DNA of 34,977 bases. It comes from Gloeocapsa sp. PCC 73106 (lineage in GTDB: Bacteria > Cyanobacteriota > Cyanobacteriia > Cyanobacteriales > Gloeocapsaceae). The notes under the pieces were generated by a model. That model worked only from the letters and a program-made list of their open reading frames with translations, did not search any database and was not told where the DNA came from. This document shows positions 8,603-14,850 of the stretch, piece by piece; the first letter of the stretch is position 1; every line of letters starts with the position of its first letter. A program made the position numbers and the translations under genes. The stretch covers positions 1-34,977 of the forward strand of contig NZ_ALVY01000190.1 of the NCBI RefSeq assembly GCF_000332035.1, given 5' to 3'.

Positions 8603-9511
8603 ATGTTATCAACGAAGATGCCAAAGATTGATATACGGGGGTTTCCTCACGTCTATGACTTTACTCAAAAAAGCGATCAAGTCACCGTTCCAGTGTTAGT
8701 ATTTATCCACGGTTGGCTTTTAAGTAAAAGTTATTGGCAACCTCTAATTGAACTCTTATCACCCTGGTATCCTTGTTTAAGCTATGATTTGCGTGGATTT
8801 GGAGATTCTCAACTATCGGCAGGTGACAAAATCCAGCAAAATTACACCCTTGAGTCTTATGCTCAAGATATAGGTCAACTCTTAGCTCAGTTAAACATTG
8901 AACAAGCTTGGTTAATTGGTCATTCTCTTGGGGGAAATATCGCGATTTGGGGTGCTAAATCTTGTCCTGAACGAGTTAATGGGGTAATTTGTCTCAACTC
9001 CGGTGGAGGAATCTATCTTAAAGAGGAATTTGAACGTTTTCGCAACGCGGGTGCTAAGATAGTCAAACTTCGCCCACGTTGGTTAGCTTACCTACCCCTA
9101 GTTGATTTATTATTCGCCAGAACGATGGTAGCTCAGCCATTATCTCGTTATTGGGGACGCAGACGTTTACTAGATTTCCTCAGAGCAGACGAGGAAGCAG
9201 CTTTAGCTACTTTAATGGATAGCACCACAGAAACAGAGGTACACTTACTACCCCAGATTGTCGCTAATCTTCAACAACCTGTTTATTTTTTAGCGGGAGC
9301 GGAAGATAAAATTATGGAGCCTAAATATGTTCAACATTTGGCGAGTTTCCATCAATTATTTGAAGTTAACGGTGGTAATGTTTTGACTATTCCAGCTTGC
9401 GGTCACTTGGGTATGATAGAACAACCCCATGTAGTCAGTGAGTACATACTTTCTTTGATAAAATCGTCTAAGAATTTAGATTTGTGCGAAGATAAAGGTG
9501 GTACCGATTAG
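8603..9511 (+). CDS. Alpha/beta-hydrolase fold protein
   Basis: This 302-aa protein shows the oxyanion strand FIHGWLLSKSYW, the nucleophile elbow GHSLGG (Ser in WLIGHSLGGNIAIW), a likely acid in FLAGAEDKIMEP and the catalytic His in PACGHLGMIEQP, in the order of a classical alpha/beta hydrolase. The substrate cannot be deduced. It starts at ATG 8603 or at the ATG at 8618, five codons later; the second has AACGAAG just upstream. A TACAAT at 8577-8582 could be its -10. It is divergent from the GNAT gene and 85 nt upstream of the next plus-strand gene. Confidence 0.85.
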   Translation: MLSTKMPKIDIRGFPHVYDFTQKSDQVTVPVLVFIHGWLLSKSYWQPLIELLSPWYPCLSYDLRGFGDSQLSAGDKIQQNYTLESYAQDIGQLLAQLNIEQAWLIGHSLGGNIAIWGAKSCPERVNGVICLNSGGGIYLKEEFERFRNAGAKIVKLRPRWLAYLPLVDLLFARTMVAQPLSRYWGRRRLLDFLRADEEAALATLMDSTTETEVHLLPQIVANLQQPVYFLAGAEDKIMEPKYVQHLASFHQLFEVNGGNVLTIPACGHLGMIEQPHVVSEYILSLIKSSKNLDLCEDKGGTD

Positions 9512-9596
9512 AATGTAGTTTACATTGCCATAAACTTTGATTAAGATAAAGCAATTTAAAGCAGATAAGATCATTAAGGACAGGAGAGAAACAAGT

Positions 9597-9911
9597 ATGC
9601 TACACCGCAAGATTTATCAGTTCTGTACAGATGGACGTGAGGTGAGTATCTTCTTGCGGGATCAGCAGCGCTGGATAGAGAGTGCTCAAATTATCGCTCT
9701 AGAAGGGGATCTGGTCACCATACGCTATGAAACAGAGGACGAAGAGGAAATTAGCTCTTGGGAAGAAATGTTTCGTGTAGAAAGCATAGGCTCAGTAACA
9801 CAAAAGCTGGCGTCTGTATCAAGACTAAATTCTGAACTGTTCATTGCCGATGACTGTCCCGAAGCGGAGCAAATTCATCGCAACCTTCCAGAAACTTGGA
9901 ACCAGGATTAG
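9597..9911 (+). CDS. Small conserved cyanobacterial protein (DUF6679-like)
   Basis: This 104-aa acidic protein (KIYQFCTDGREVSIFLRDQQ ... LVTIRYETEDEEEISSWEEM) resembles a conserved cyanobacterial family I recall as DUF6679; function unknown. The N-terminal half looks like a small beta-rich fold. The start is set by a strong Shine-Dalgarno AGGAG at 9582-9586, ten nt before ATG 9597; the frame is open upstream to 9537, but that extension is Lys-rich and has no such signal. It ends 76 nt before the convergent ubiD stop, with two hairpins between. Confidence 0.75.
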   Translation: MLHRKIYQFCTDGREVSIFLRDQQRWIESAQIIALEGDLVTIRYETEDEEEISSWEEMFRVESIGSVTQKLASVSRLNSELFIADDCPEAEQIHRNLPETWNQD

Positions 9912-9919
9912 TGTTAAAT

Positions 9920-9980
9920 CAAGGAGACGATCGCTTTCCTTGAACAATCGGCTTTTTTAGGGGAGGCGATCGCTTCCCCT
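9920..9980. terminator. Two HIP1-centred hairpins between convergent genes
   Basis: CAAGGA(9920-9925)/TCCTTG(9937-9942) brackets an ACGATCGCT core. AGGGGA(9959-9964)/TCCCCT(9975-9980) brackets a perfect GCGATCGC, giving a 22-nt near-perfect palindrome. TTTTTT at 9953-9958 follows the first hairpin at some distance. The spacer separates convergent genes, so a bidirectional terminator role is likely but inferred. Confidence 0.5.
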
Positions 9981-9987
9981 GGCAAAA

Positions 9988-11499
9988 TTAACCGCGTAAA
10001 TCGTAGCCAAAGAGAGTAGGATCTACTACACCCAAGTTTAGATCTGCCAAACCATATTCTTGCCAACGTCTTGCTACCATAGCGGCTACATCGGGATCAG
10101 ACTCTAGAGATTCACCCCAGGGATGGTCAGTTTCTGGGGTTATTTTTGTGGTAGCATCGATCCCCATGCGTCCCCCCAGACCAATCTTTTGACTGGCAAA
10201 ATCCAAAGTATCAAAAGGCGTTTCGGGTAAGATAAAGACATCCCGCACTGGATCAACTTTAGAGCTGATCGCCCAAACTACCTGACGGGGATCGCGGATA
10301 TTAATGTTTTTATCTACCACGATCACGAACTTAGTATAGGTAAATTGTGGCAAAGCGCTCCAAAAAGCTAAAGCCGCGCGTCTAGCTTGTCCGGGATAAG
10401 CTTTATCGATAGAGATAATCGCTGCTTTGTAACTGAGTGCTTCCATGGGGAGAAAGAAATCCACAATTTCCGAGACTTGTTGTCGGAGAATGGGAGTATA
10501 AATACGATTAAGAGCGATCGCCATCATTGCTTCTTCCTTGGGAGGACGACCGCTAAAAGTAGTTAAATAGATAGGATTTTTGCGATGGGTGAGACAGTGG
10601 AAACGAATCAAAGGAGAATCTTCTACCCCACCGTAATAACCCATATGATCGCCGAAAGGACCATCAGGGAGTACCTCTCCCGGAGTGATTGTACCCTCTA
10701 AGACTATTTCCGCATCCGCAGGAACTTCTAAATCCAGAGTTTTACACTTAGCTAGTTTTACTCCTTCACCGCTGTATAAGCCTGCAAAGAGCCACTCAGA
10801 GAGATCCACGGGTATAGGTGTAGCCGCTGCCATAATTAATAGGGGATCAATTCCCAGAGCGATCGCTATTTCTAGCTTTTTACCCGCTAAAGCCGCTTTG
10901 CGCAAGTGTCTAGCCCCTCCCCTAACCGATAACCAGTGAACCGTCATCGTAGTGGGTGATTGCAGTTGCAGACGATAAACACCCACGTTAGGGGTACCCG
11001 TTTCACAATCTCTAGTAATTACTAAACCCAGGGTAATAATTTTCCCCGCGTCACCGGGGTAAGGACGAATCAAAGGAAGTTTACCCAAATCTAACTCTTT
11101 TTCCGTAAGTATTACTTCCTGACAGGGTGGGAAAAAGTCCCTACTGGGTTTGGCTTTGAGTACATCAAACAAGACTTTACCAAAATCAATAGCTTGAGCG
11201 ATTTTTTTGGGTGGCTTGGGCTGTTGTAGCATAGCTAGTTTCTTGCCCAGGGTTTCTAATTCCTCGGGTTGATCCATATTCATCGCCCAGCAGATTCTTT
11301 CTACTGTACCCATTAGATTAATCGCCACGGGAAAGGGAGAGCCTTTTACTTGTTCAAAGAGTAAAGCTGGTCCCCCCGCTTGTAGCATACGATTAGCGAT
11401 TTCAGCGATTTCTAAATCTGGATCTACTAGCGCTTGAATGCGTCGCAGTTGACCCTTTTGTTCTAAAATCTCGATAAATTTCCGTAAGTCTCTCGCCAT
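9988..11499 (-). CDS. ubiD: UbiD-family prFMN-dependent decarboxylase
   Basis: This is a 503-aa UbiD protein. Family blocks are visible: NLMGTVERICWAM near the N-terminus, VGVYRLQL and MTVHWLSVRGGARHLRKA in the prenyl-FMN-binding region, and LPDGPFGDHMGYYGG with the conserved acidic/Gly motif. In cyanobacteria the likely role is decarboxylation of prenylated 4-hydroxybenzoate in plastoquinone synthesis, with the UbiX flavin prenyltransferase encoded elsewhere; UbiD paralogues act on other aromatic acids, so the substrate is inferred. The ATG at 11499 is 3 nt after the stop of the upstream lipoprotein gene, so the two are probably co-transcribed. Confidence 0.92.
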   Translation of the reverse strand: MARDLRKFIEILEQKGQLRRIQALVDPDLEIAEIANRMLQAGGPALLFEQVKGSPFPVAINLMGTVERICWAMNMDQPEELETLGKKLAMLQQPKPPKKIAQAIDFGKVLFDVLKAKPSRDFFPPCQEVILTEKELDLGKLPLIRPYPGDAGKIITLGLVITRDCETGTPNVGVYRLQLQSPTTMTVHWLSVRGGARHLRKAALAGKKLEIAIALGIDPLLIMAAATPIPVDLSEWLFAGLYSGEGVKLAKCKTLDLEVPADAEIVLEGTITPGEVLPDGPFGDHMGYYGGVEDSPLIRFHCLTHRKNPIYLTTFSGRPPKEEAMMAIALNRIYTPILRQQVSEIVDFFLPMEALSYKAAIISIDKAYPGQARRAALAFWSALPQFTYTKFVIVVDKNINIRDPRQVVWAISSKVDPVRDVFILPETPFDTLDFASQKIGLGGRMGIDATTKITPETDHPWGESLESDPDVAAMVARRWQEYGLADLNLGVVDPTLFGYDLRG

Positions 11500-11502
11500 A
11501 AT

Positions 11503-11934
11503 TTAAAATCTTTCCAGACTATAACTGAGCCATTGTTCACCGTCGGGTTCTTTTTTGAGTAAACGCCAAGTTTTACCCTCTATCTGTCTTTGTAGATAAA
11601 TATCAAACTGGTTATCTTGTTTTTCTACTTTGGTGTCTGAGAGTTTGAGCACCACACGGTAGCTACCCTGTAAATGATAAGTGGGGAGTTTACCTAAATA
11701 TAGCGGTTCTAATTGGGTTACGGTAATTTTACTAATCTCTGATTCTGGCAAAAGCGTGGTTAACTGATTGCTTAAATTCTGTTGAGCTTGTGTTAATGAA
11801 AGAGCGATCGCCCTCTCTACCACCTTACCATCGGGGGCAAAGGTTTTAGGAGGCGTTGGCGATCCACAAGCAGTAATAAGCACAACTAATAGTAGAACGA
11901 CAATAATACTCTGTAACCGGGAAATTAATCTCAT
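11503..11934 (-). CDS. Small lipoprotein of unknown function
   Basis: This 143-aa protein has a type II signal peptide: a basic start, a hydrophobic stretch (SIIVVLLLVVLITAC) and the lipobox ITAC with Cys at about residue 23. The mature part (about 120 aa) looks alpha/beta (ITVTQLEPLYLGKLPTYHLQ, FDIYLQRQIEGKTWRLLKKE). I do not recognise a domain. It directly precedes ubiD (3 nt). A truncated second copy of its first half lies at 12204-12401. Confidence 0.75.
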   Translation of the reverse strand: MRLISRLQSIIVVLLLVVLITACGSPTPPKTFAPDGKVVERAIALSLTQAQQNLSNQLTTLLPESEISKITVTQLEPLYLGKLPTYHLQGSYRVVLKLSDTKVEKQDNQFDIYLQRQIEGKTWRLLKKEPDGEQWLSYSLERF

Positions 11935-12203
11935 CTATCGATTCAACCACATTACCTACTTTTTATTTTATCGGTTAAACTAAGCGCCCTCTTTGAGTGT
12001 CGGGTAAAATTTTAAAGATGTTGAAAATTGCGGTGTTTACTGCAACCATTTCGAGCAATTCGACTATTGCGAGTGTTTCCTGAGCAATGAAACTCAATTC
12101 TAGTAAAGCCATAGCGAAAGCGATCCCGCTTCTTATCCCCTACGCGGTGCGCTCAAATTGAAAAACTTCCTCCTGAGCAACAGGATGCGATCGCATAAGC
12201 TTC
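11935..12203. other. Patchwork spacer between lipoprotein gene and its truncated copy
   Basis: This 269-nt stretch has no convincing gene. It holds a 34-nt near-copy of sequence from the gene at 14125 (see 12092-12125), a GCGATCCCGCTT/CTACGCGG stretch of the kind found in dispersed cyanobacterial repeats, and a HIP1-containing palindrome (ATGCGATCGCAT) at about 12185-12196. It replaces the expected 3' half of the duplicated lipoprotein gene. Confidence 0.5.
12092..12125 (+). repeat. 34-nt near-repeat of 14256-14289
   Basis: ACTCAATTCTAGTAAAGCCA and the following 14 nt match 14256-14289 with only two mismatches. The second copy is inside the coding sequence of the proline-rich membrane protein, encoding LNSSKAIAKAI. 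Similarity stops sharply on both sides, so this is a displaced fragment or a small dispersed repeat. Confidence 0.7.
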
Positions 12204-12401
12204 TTAGTGATCTCCTAAATTCTGTTGAGCTTGTGTTAATGAAACAGATATCGACCTCTCCACCACTTTACCATTTGGGGCAAAGGTTTTAGAAGGCGTT
12301 GGCGATCCACAAGCAGTAAGTATTATTACAAGTAGTAAAACTAGGAAAAATATAGCTTGTGTAAAGCGATCGCCTTTGAAAGATAACCTGTAGTTAACCA
12401 T
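12204..12401 (-). pseudogene. 5' fragment of a duplicated lipoprotein gene
   Basis: Its 65 codons repeat the first half of the lipoprotein gene at 11503-11934: lipobox LTAC followed by GSPTPSKTFAPNGKVVERS and LTQAQQNL. The DNA is nearly identical from the lipobox to the QQNL codons. It then breaks off and reads GDH-stop into unrelated spacer. I start at ATG 12401; the frame is open to 12473 but that part has no lipoprotein signal. The hydrophobic segment (FFLVLLLVIILTAC) is intact, so a 65-aa lipopeptide could be made, but loss of the whole mature domain argues for a decaying copy. Confidence 0.7.
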
Positions 12402-12490
12402 GTTGAGTTTTGTTACAAGTATTTGACATAATACGTAAGACAATTTAGTATTGAAATATAAACACAAACGCAATCAAGTCGTATACAACC

Positions 12491-13102
12491 ATGGCAACTA
12501 TCCAAGTTTCTCCTTTTGAGCTTTTAATTAAAGCCATTGCTCCTATCCCGGCTGGAAGTCCACTCGAACAAGTAAACCGGACTGTTATTCAAGGCTACTT
12601 CTTAACGATATCCAATCTTGTGGATTTGGAAAGACAGATTAGCTTCTCTTTCGTAATTAGTGCGCCGAGCATTCCTCCTGATAATACTCCAACAAGCAGA
12701 ACTCTAGAGGGCAATACTGTTCTTCTTTATGATATCGCGGGAGCAAATCAGGAATTAACATTCAATCTAATAAGCACTCCAGGAACTCCCTATCTTCGTT
12801 ATAACAGCGTCGGTAGTATTAAATTACCTAATTTAGCGAGTGTCACTGTTCAACTTTTGCCAAAAGCTGAATTAGTTCTTACTAGTCCAGATACTAAACT
12901 AGAAATTCGAGGATTTTGTGAAGTGATTGCCGATGATGGTGTCACGGGAGATGTATTTCTTAATCCGGAAATCAGAGGAACATTTATTCCCAATCAATTT
13001 CGCTCTATAATTCCTGGTAATCCTATTGGAGATATACAATCAAGACTCCTAGATTTTGATCAACTCAGCTATTCCTTAGGGGTACAAAGACAAACCATCT
13101 AA
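12491..13102 (+). CDS. Unknown protein, probably beta-rich
   Basis: This 203-aa product has no signal peptide and no motif I recognise. It has alternating hydrophobic patterns with many Thr, Ser, Pro and Asn (VIQGYFLTISNLVDLERQIS, NTVLLYDIAGANQELTF, ASVTVQLLPKAELVLTS), as in an all-beta sandwich. The ATG lies in CCATGG, 90 nt from the divergent lipoprotein fragment, and no clear Shine-Dalgarno is seen. A strong hairpin follows its stop. Confidence 0.6.
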   Translation: MATIQVSPFELLIKAIAPIPAGSPLEQVNRTVIQGYFLTISNLVDLERQISFSFVISAPSIPPDNTPTSRTLEGNTVLLYDIAGANQELTFNLISTPGTPYLRYNSVGSIKLPNLASVTVQLLPKAELVLTSPDTKLEIRGFCEVIADDGVTGDVFLNPEIRGTFIPNQFRSIIPGNPIGDIQSRLLDFDQLSYSLGVQRQTI

Positions 13103-13114
13103 TCATACTATTTA

Positions 13115-13148
13115 TATCCACGCAGGGGATCTTCTCACTGTGTGGATA
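13115..13148 (+). terminator. Strong hairpin between 12491 gene and DUF1350 gene
   Basis: TATCCACGCAG (13115-13125) pairs with CTGTGTGGATA (13138-13148) with a single G-U pair and a 12-nt loop, starting 13 nt after the stop codon. There is no T-run, so it may terminate weakly or protect a processed 3' end rather than act as a canonical intrinsic terminator. Confidence 0.5.
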
Positions 13149-13176
13149 CATATATCTCAATTAAAAGCAGGTGAAT

Positions 13177-14076
13177 ATGGAAGCTAAATTCAAGTTAATT
13201 CCTCTCAAGTTTCATTGGGTAGCTATACATCCCAAACCCATTGGAGTCGTTTATTTTATTGGTGGTATTTTTTTCGGGAGTTTTCCTAATCTTTCCTATC
13301 GTTATCTTATGAGTGAAATTTTTGCTCAAGGGTATACCGTGATTGCGATTCCCTATCGTTTTACCTTTAATCATTGGTCAGTGGCTTTACAAATTGTTAA
13401 AGATTTGGGAAATTTAAGGAAAGTAATTTACCAGAAAGCGCAGTCATTAGGGTATACAGATAATCTAGATCTATATTTAGAAGAACCAACTGAAGAAAAG
13501 CCTAATTATTTTTGGATGGGTCATAGTTTAGGCTGTAAATATGTTGCACTGTTAGAGATATTAACAGCTTTAGACCTTCAAGATAACGATCTACAAATGG
13601 AAAAAGTGTTAGAGACTTACGTCGGTCAAAAGCAATCCCAAGAAATTTTAAACTATCTGAAAGATGTAGATTTTAAAGACGTTTCTCTCCTGAATCAACC
13701 TTCAATTTTTCTGGCTCCTGTAATCGCCAGTTTACAATCTGCCATTCCTTTTCCCCCTTTAGCTCAACTTTTGAAAAGATTAGGCTTAGATGTTGAACCC
13801 AATGTGGAAGAAACTCGTAACTTAATTTTAAATAGTACCCTATTTAACTTAATTAGTTTAATCGCCTTCGAAAACGATAAGCGAGCTAAAGAAACCGTTG
13901 ACTGGTTCGTCAATAATTTAACCAAGCGACTATTTAAGCCAGTAGTATCCTTACCGTCGCGTAATCACTTTGCTCCTCTGGGTTGGAAAAATGGAGATAA
14001 ACAGTTAGCAACGGAGGTAATTGACTCAATTAGTAGTTTAAGCGAAGAATTAAGCCAACAATCAATCCTTCTCTAA
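13177..14076 (+). CDS. DUF1350 family protein (alpha/beta hydrolase-like)
   Basis: This 299-aa protein matches the DUF1350 group of cyanobacteria and plastids: an N-terminal strand and glycine turn PIGVVYFIGGIFFGSFPNLS, GYTVIAIPYRFTFNHW, and a nucleophile-elbow-like WMGHSLGCKYVALLE at about residue 113. A histidine near the C-terminus (SRNHFAPLGW) could complete a triad. The reaction is unknown. I start at ATG 13177 with CAGG just upstream; a GTG at 13171 is in frame and only two codons longer. Confidence 0.8.
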   Translation: MEAKFKLIPLKFHWVAIHPKPIGVVYFIGGIFFGSFPNLSYRYLMSEIFAQGYTVIAIPYRFTFNHWSVALQIVKDLGNLRKVIYQKAQSLGYTDNLDLYLEEPTEEKPNYFWMGHSLGCKYVALLEILTALDLQDNDLQMEKVLETYVGQKQSQEILNYLKDVDFKDVSLLNQPSIFLAPVIASLQSAIPFPPLAQLLKRLGLDVEPNVEETRNLILNSTLFNLISLIAFENDKRAKETVDWFVNNLTKRLFKPVVSLPSRNHFAPLGWKNGDKQLATEVIDSISSLSEELSQQSILL

Positions 14077-14124
14077 GGGTAGATTAAAGGTTAAAATTTG
14101 GAAGAGTAAAAGGGAGAAAAGACA

Positions 14125-14850
14125 GTGGATAACTCTTCTAAGGCCAAAAGCATCGAATTGCTACAAACGACGATCGCCCAGTTGCAAGGTATCCTTGAGC
14201 AGATTAACACAGCTTCATGGGAAAATTTACCCAATCCGGCTGAGTTAGAAAAATTACTCAATTCCAGTAAAGCTATAGCGAAAGCGATCGCACCAGTAAA
14301 AACGGGAAATCAACCCTTGGTAGTCGATCGCCCTGAAGCAGAGTCCAAATCGCGCTTATCTGTCTTACTTGGCTCCCTAATCGCTCTGGTGGTAGTTGGA
14401 GTTATCGTGGCTATACTCAAGTTTACCCCTCCTCAGACTACCATAGAACCTGCTCCAGAAATAGTAGAAACGTCGCCACCAAGGAGCGTAACGGTTACTC
14501 CCAGTGAACCCAAACCCGTAAACATTCCCGCACCTCCTCCACCAAAGCTAGAAATCATACCAGAACAAGGCTTAATAGCCGCAATTCAAACCGAAGTAAG
14601 CGAAATCACCTCTCGCTATTCAGAAGACTTAATTAGATTCGTTGAAGCTGATTTTCTAGCTAGTTTACTAACTATTCAACTAGGAGAAAATTGGTATCAG
14701 TTAACTCCAACCCAACAACAAACGATGGCGGATCAAATTTTAGAGCGTTCTCAAATCTTAAATTTTCGTAAATTAGAGCTCAGGGATAGCGAGGGAGTAG
14801 TTTTAGGACGTAGTCCTGTAGTAGGTAAAAGCATGGTCTTATTAACTTAA
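14125..14850 (+). CDS. Single-pass membrane protein with proline-rich linker, unknown
   Basis: This 241-aa protein begins at GTG 14125 with AGGGAG about 9 nt upstream. Residues 1-80 are soluble and helical (IELLQTTIAQLQGILEQINT). A single transmembrane helix lies at about 81-103 (LLGSLIALVVVGVIVAIL). A proline-rich linker follows (about 104-146, with PAPPPPK), and then a 95-residue domain (TEVSEITSRYSEDLIRFVEA, SLLTIQLGENWYQLTP). I do not recognise the family. The layout suggests an envelope protein with a spacer crossing the periplasm. Its 3' end overlaps the convergent nuclease-ATPase gene by 4 nt. Confidence 0.7.
   Translation: MDNSSKAKSIELLQTTIAQLQGILEQINTASWENLPNPAELEKLLNSSKAIAKAIAPVKTGNQPLVVDRPEAESKSRLSVLLGSLIALVVVGVIVAILKFTPPQTTIEPAPEIVETSPPRSVTVTPSEPKPVNIPAPPPPKLEIIPEQGLIAAIQTEVSEITSRYSEDLIRFVEADFLASLLTIQLGENWYQLTPTQQQTMADQILERSQILNFRKLELRDSEGVVLGRSPVVGKSMVLLT

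Noticed and set aside
12402-12473. Upstream extension of the lipoprotein fragment
   Set aside because: The signal peptide and homology begin at ATG 12401; the extra 24 codons have no lipoprotein-like sequence.
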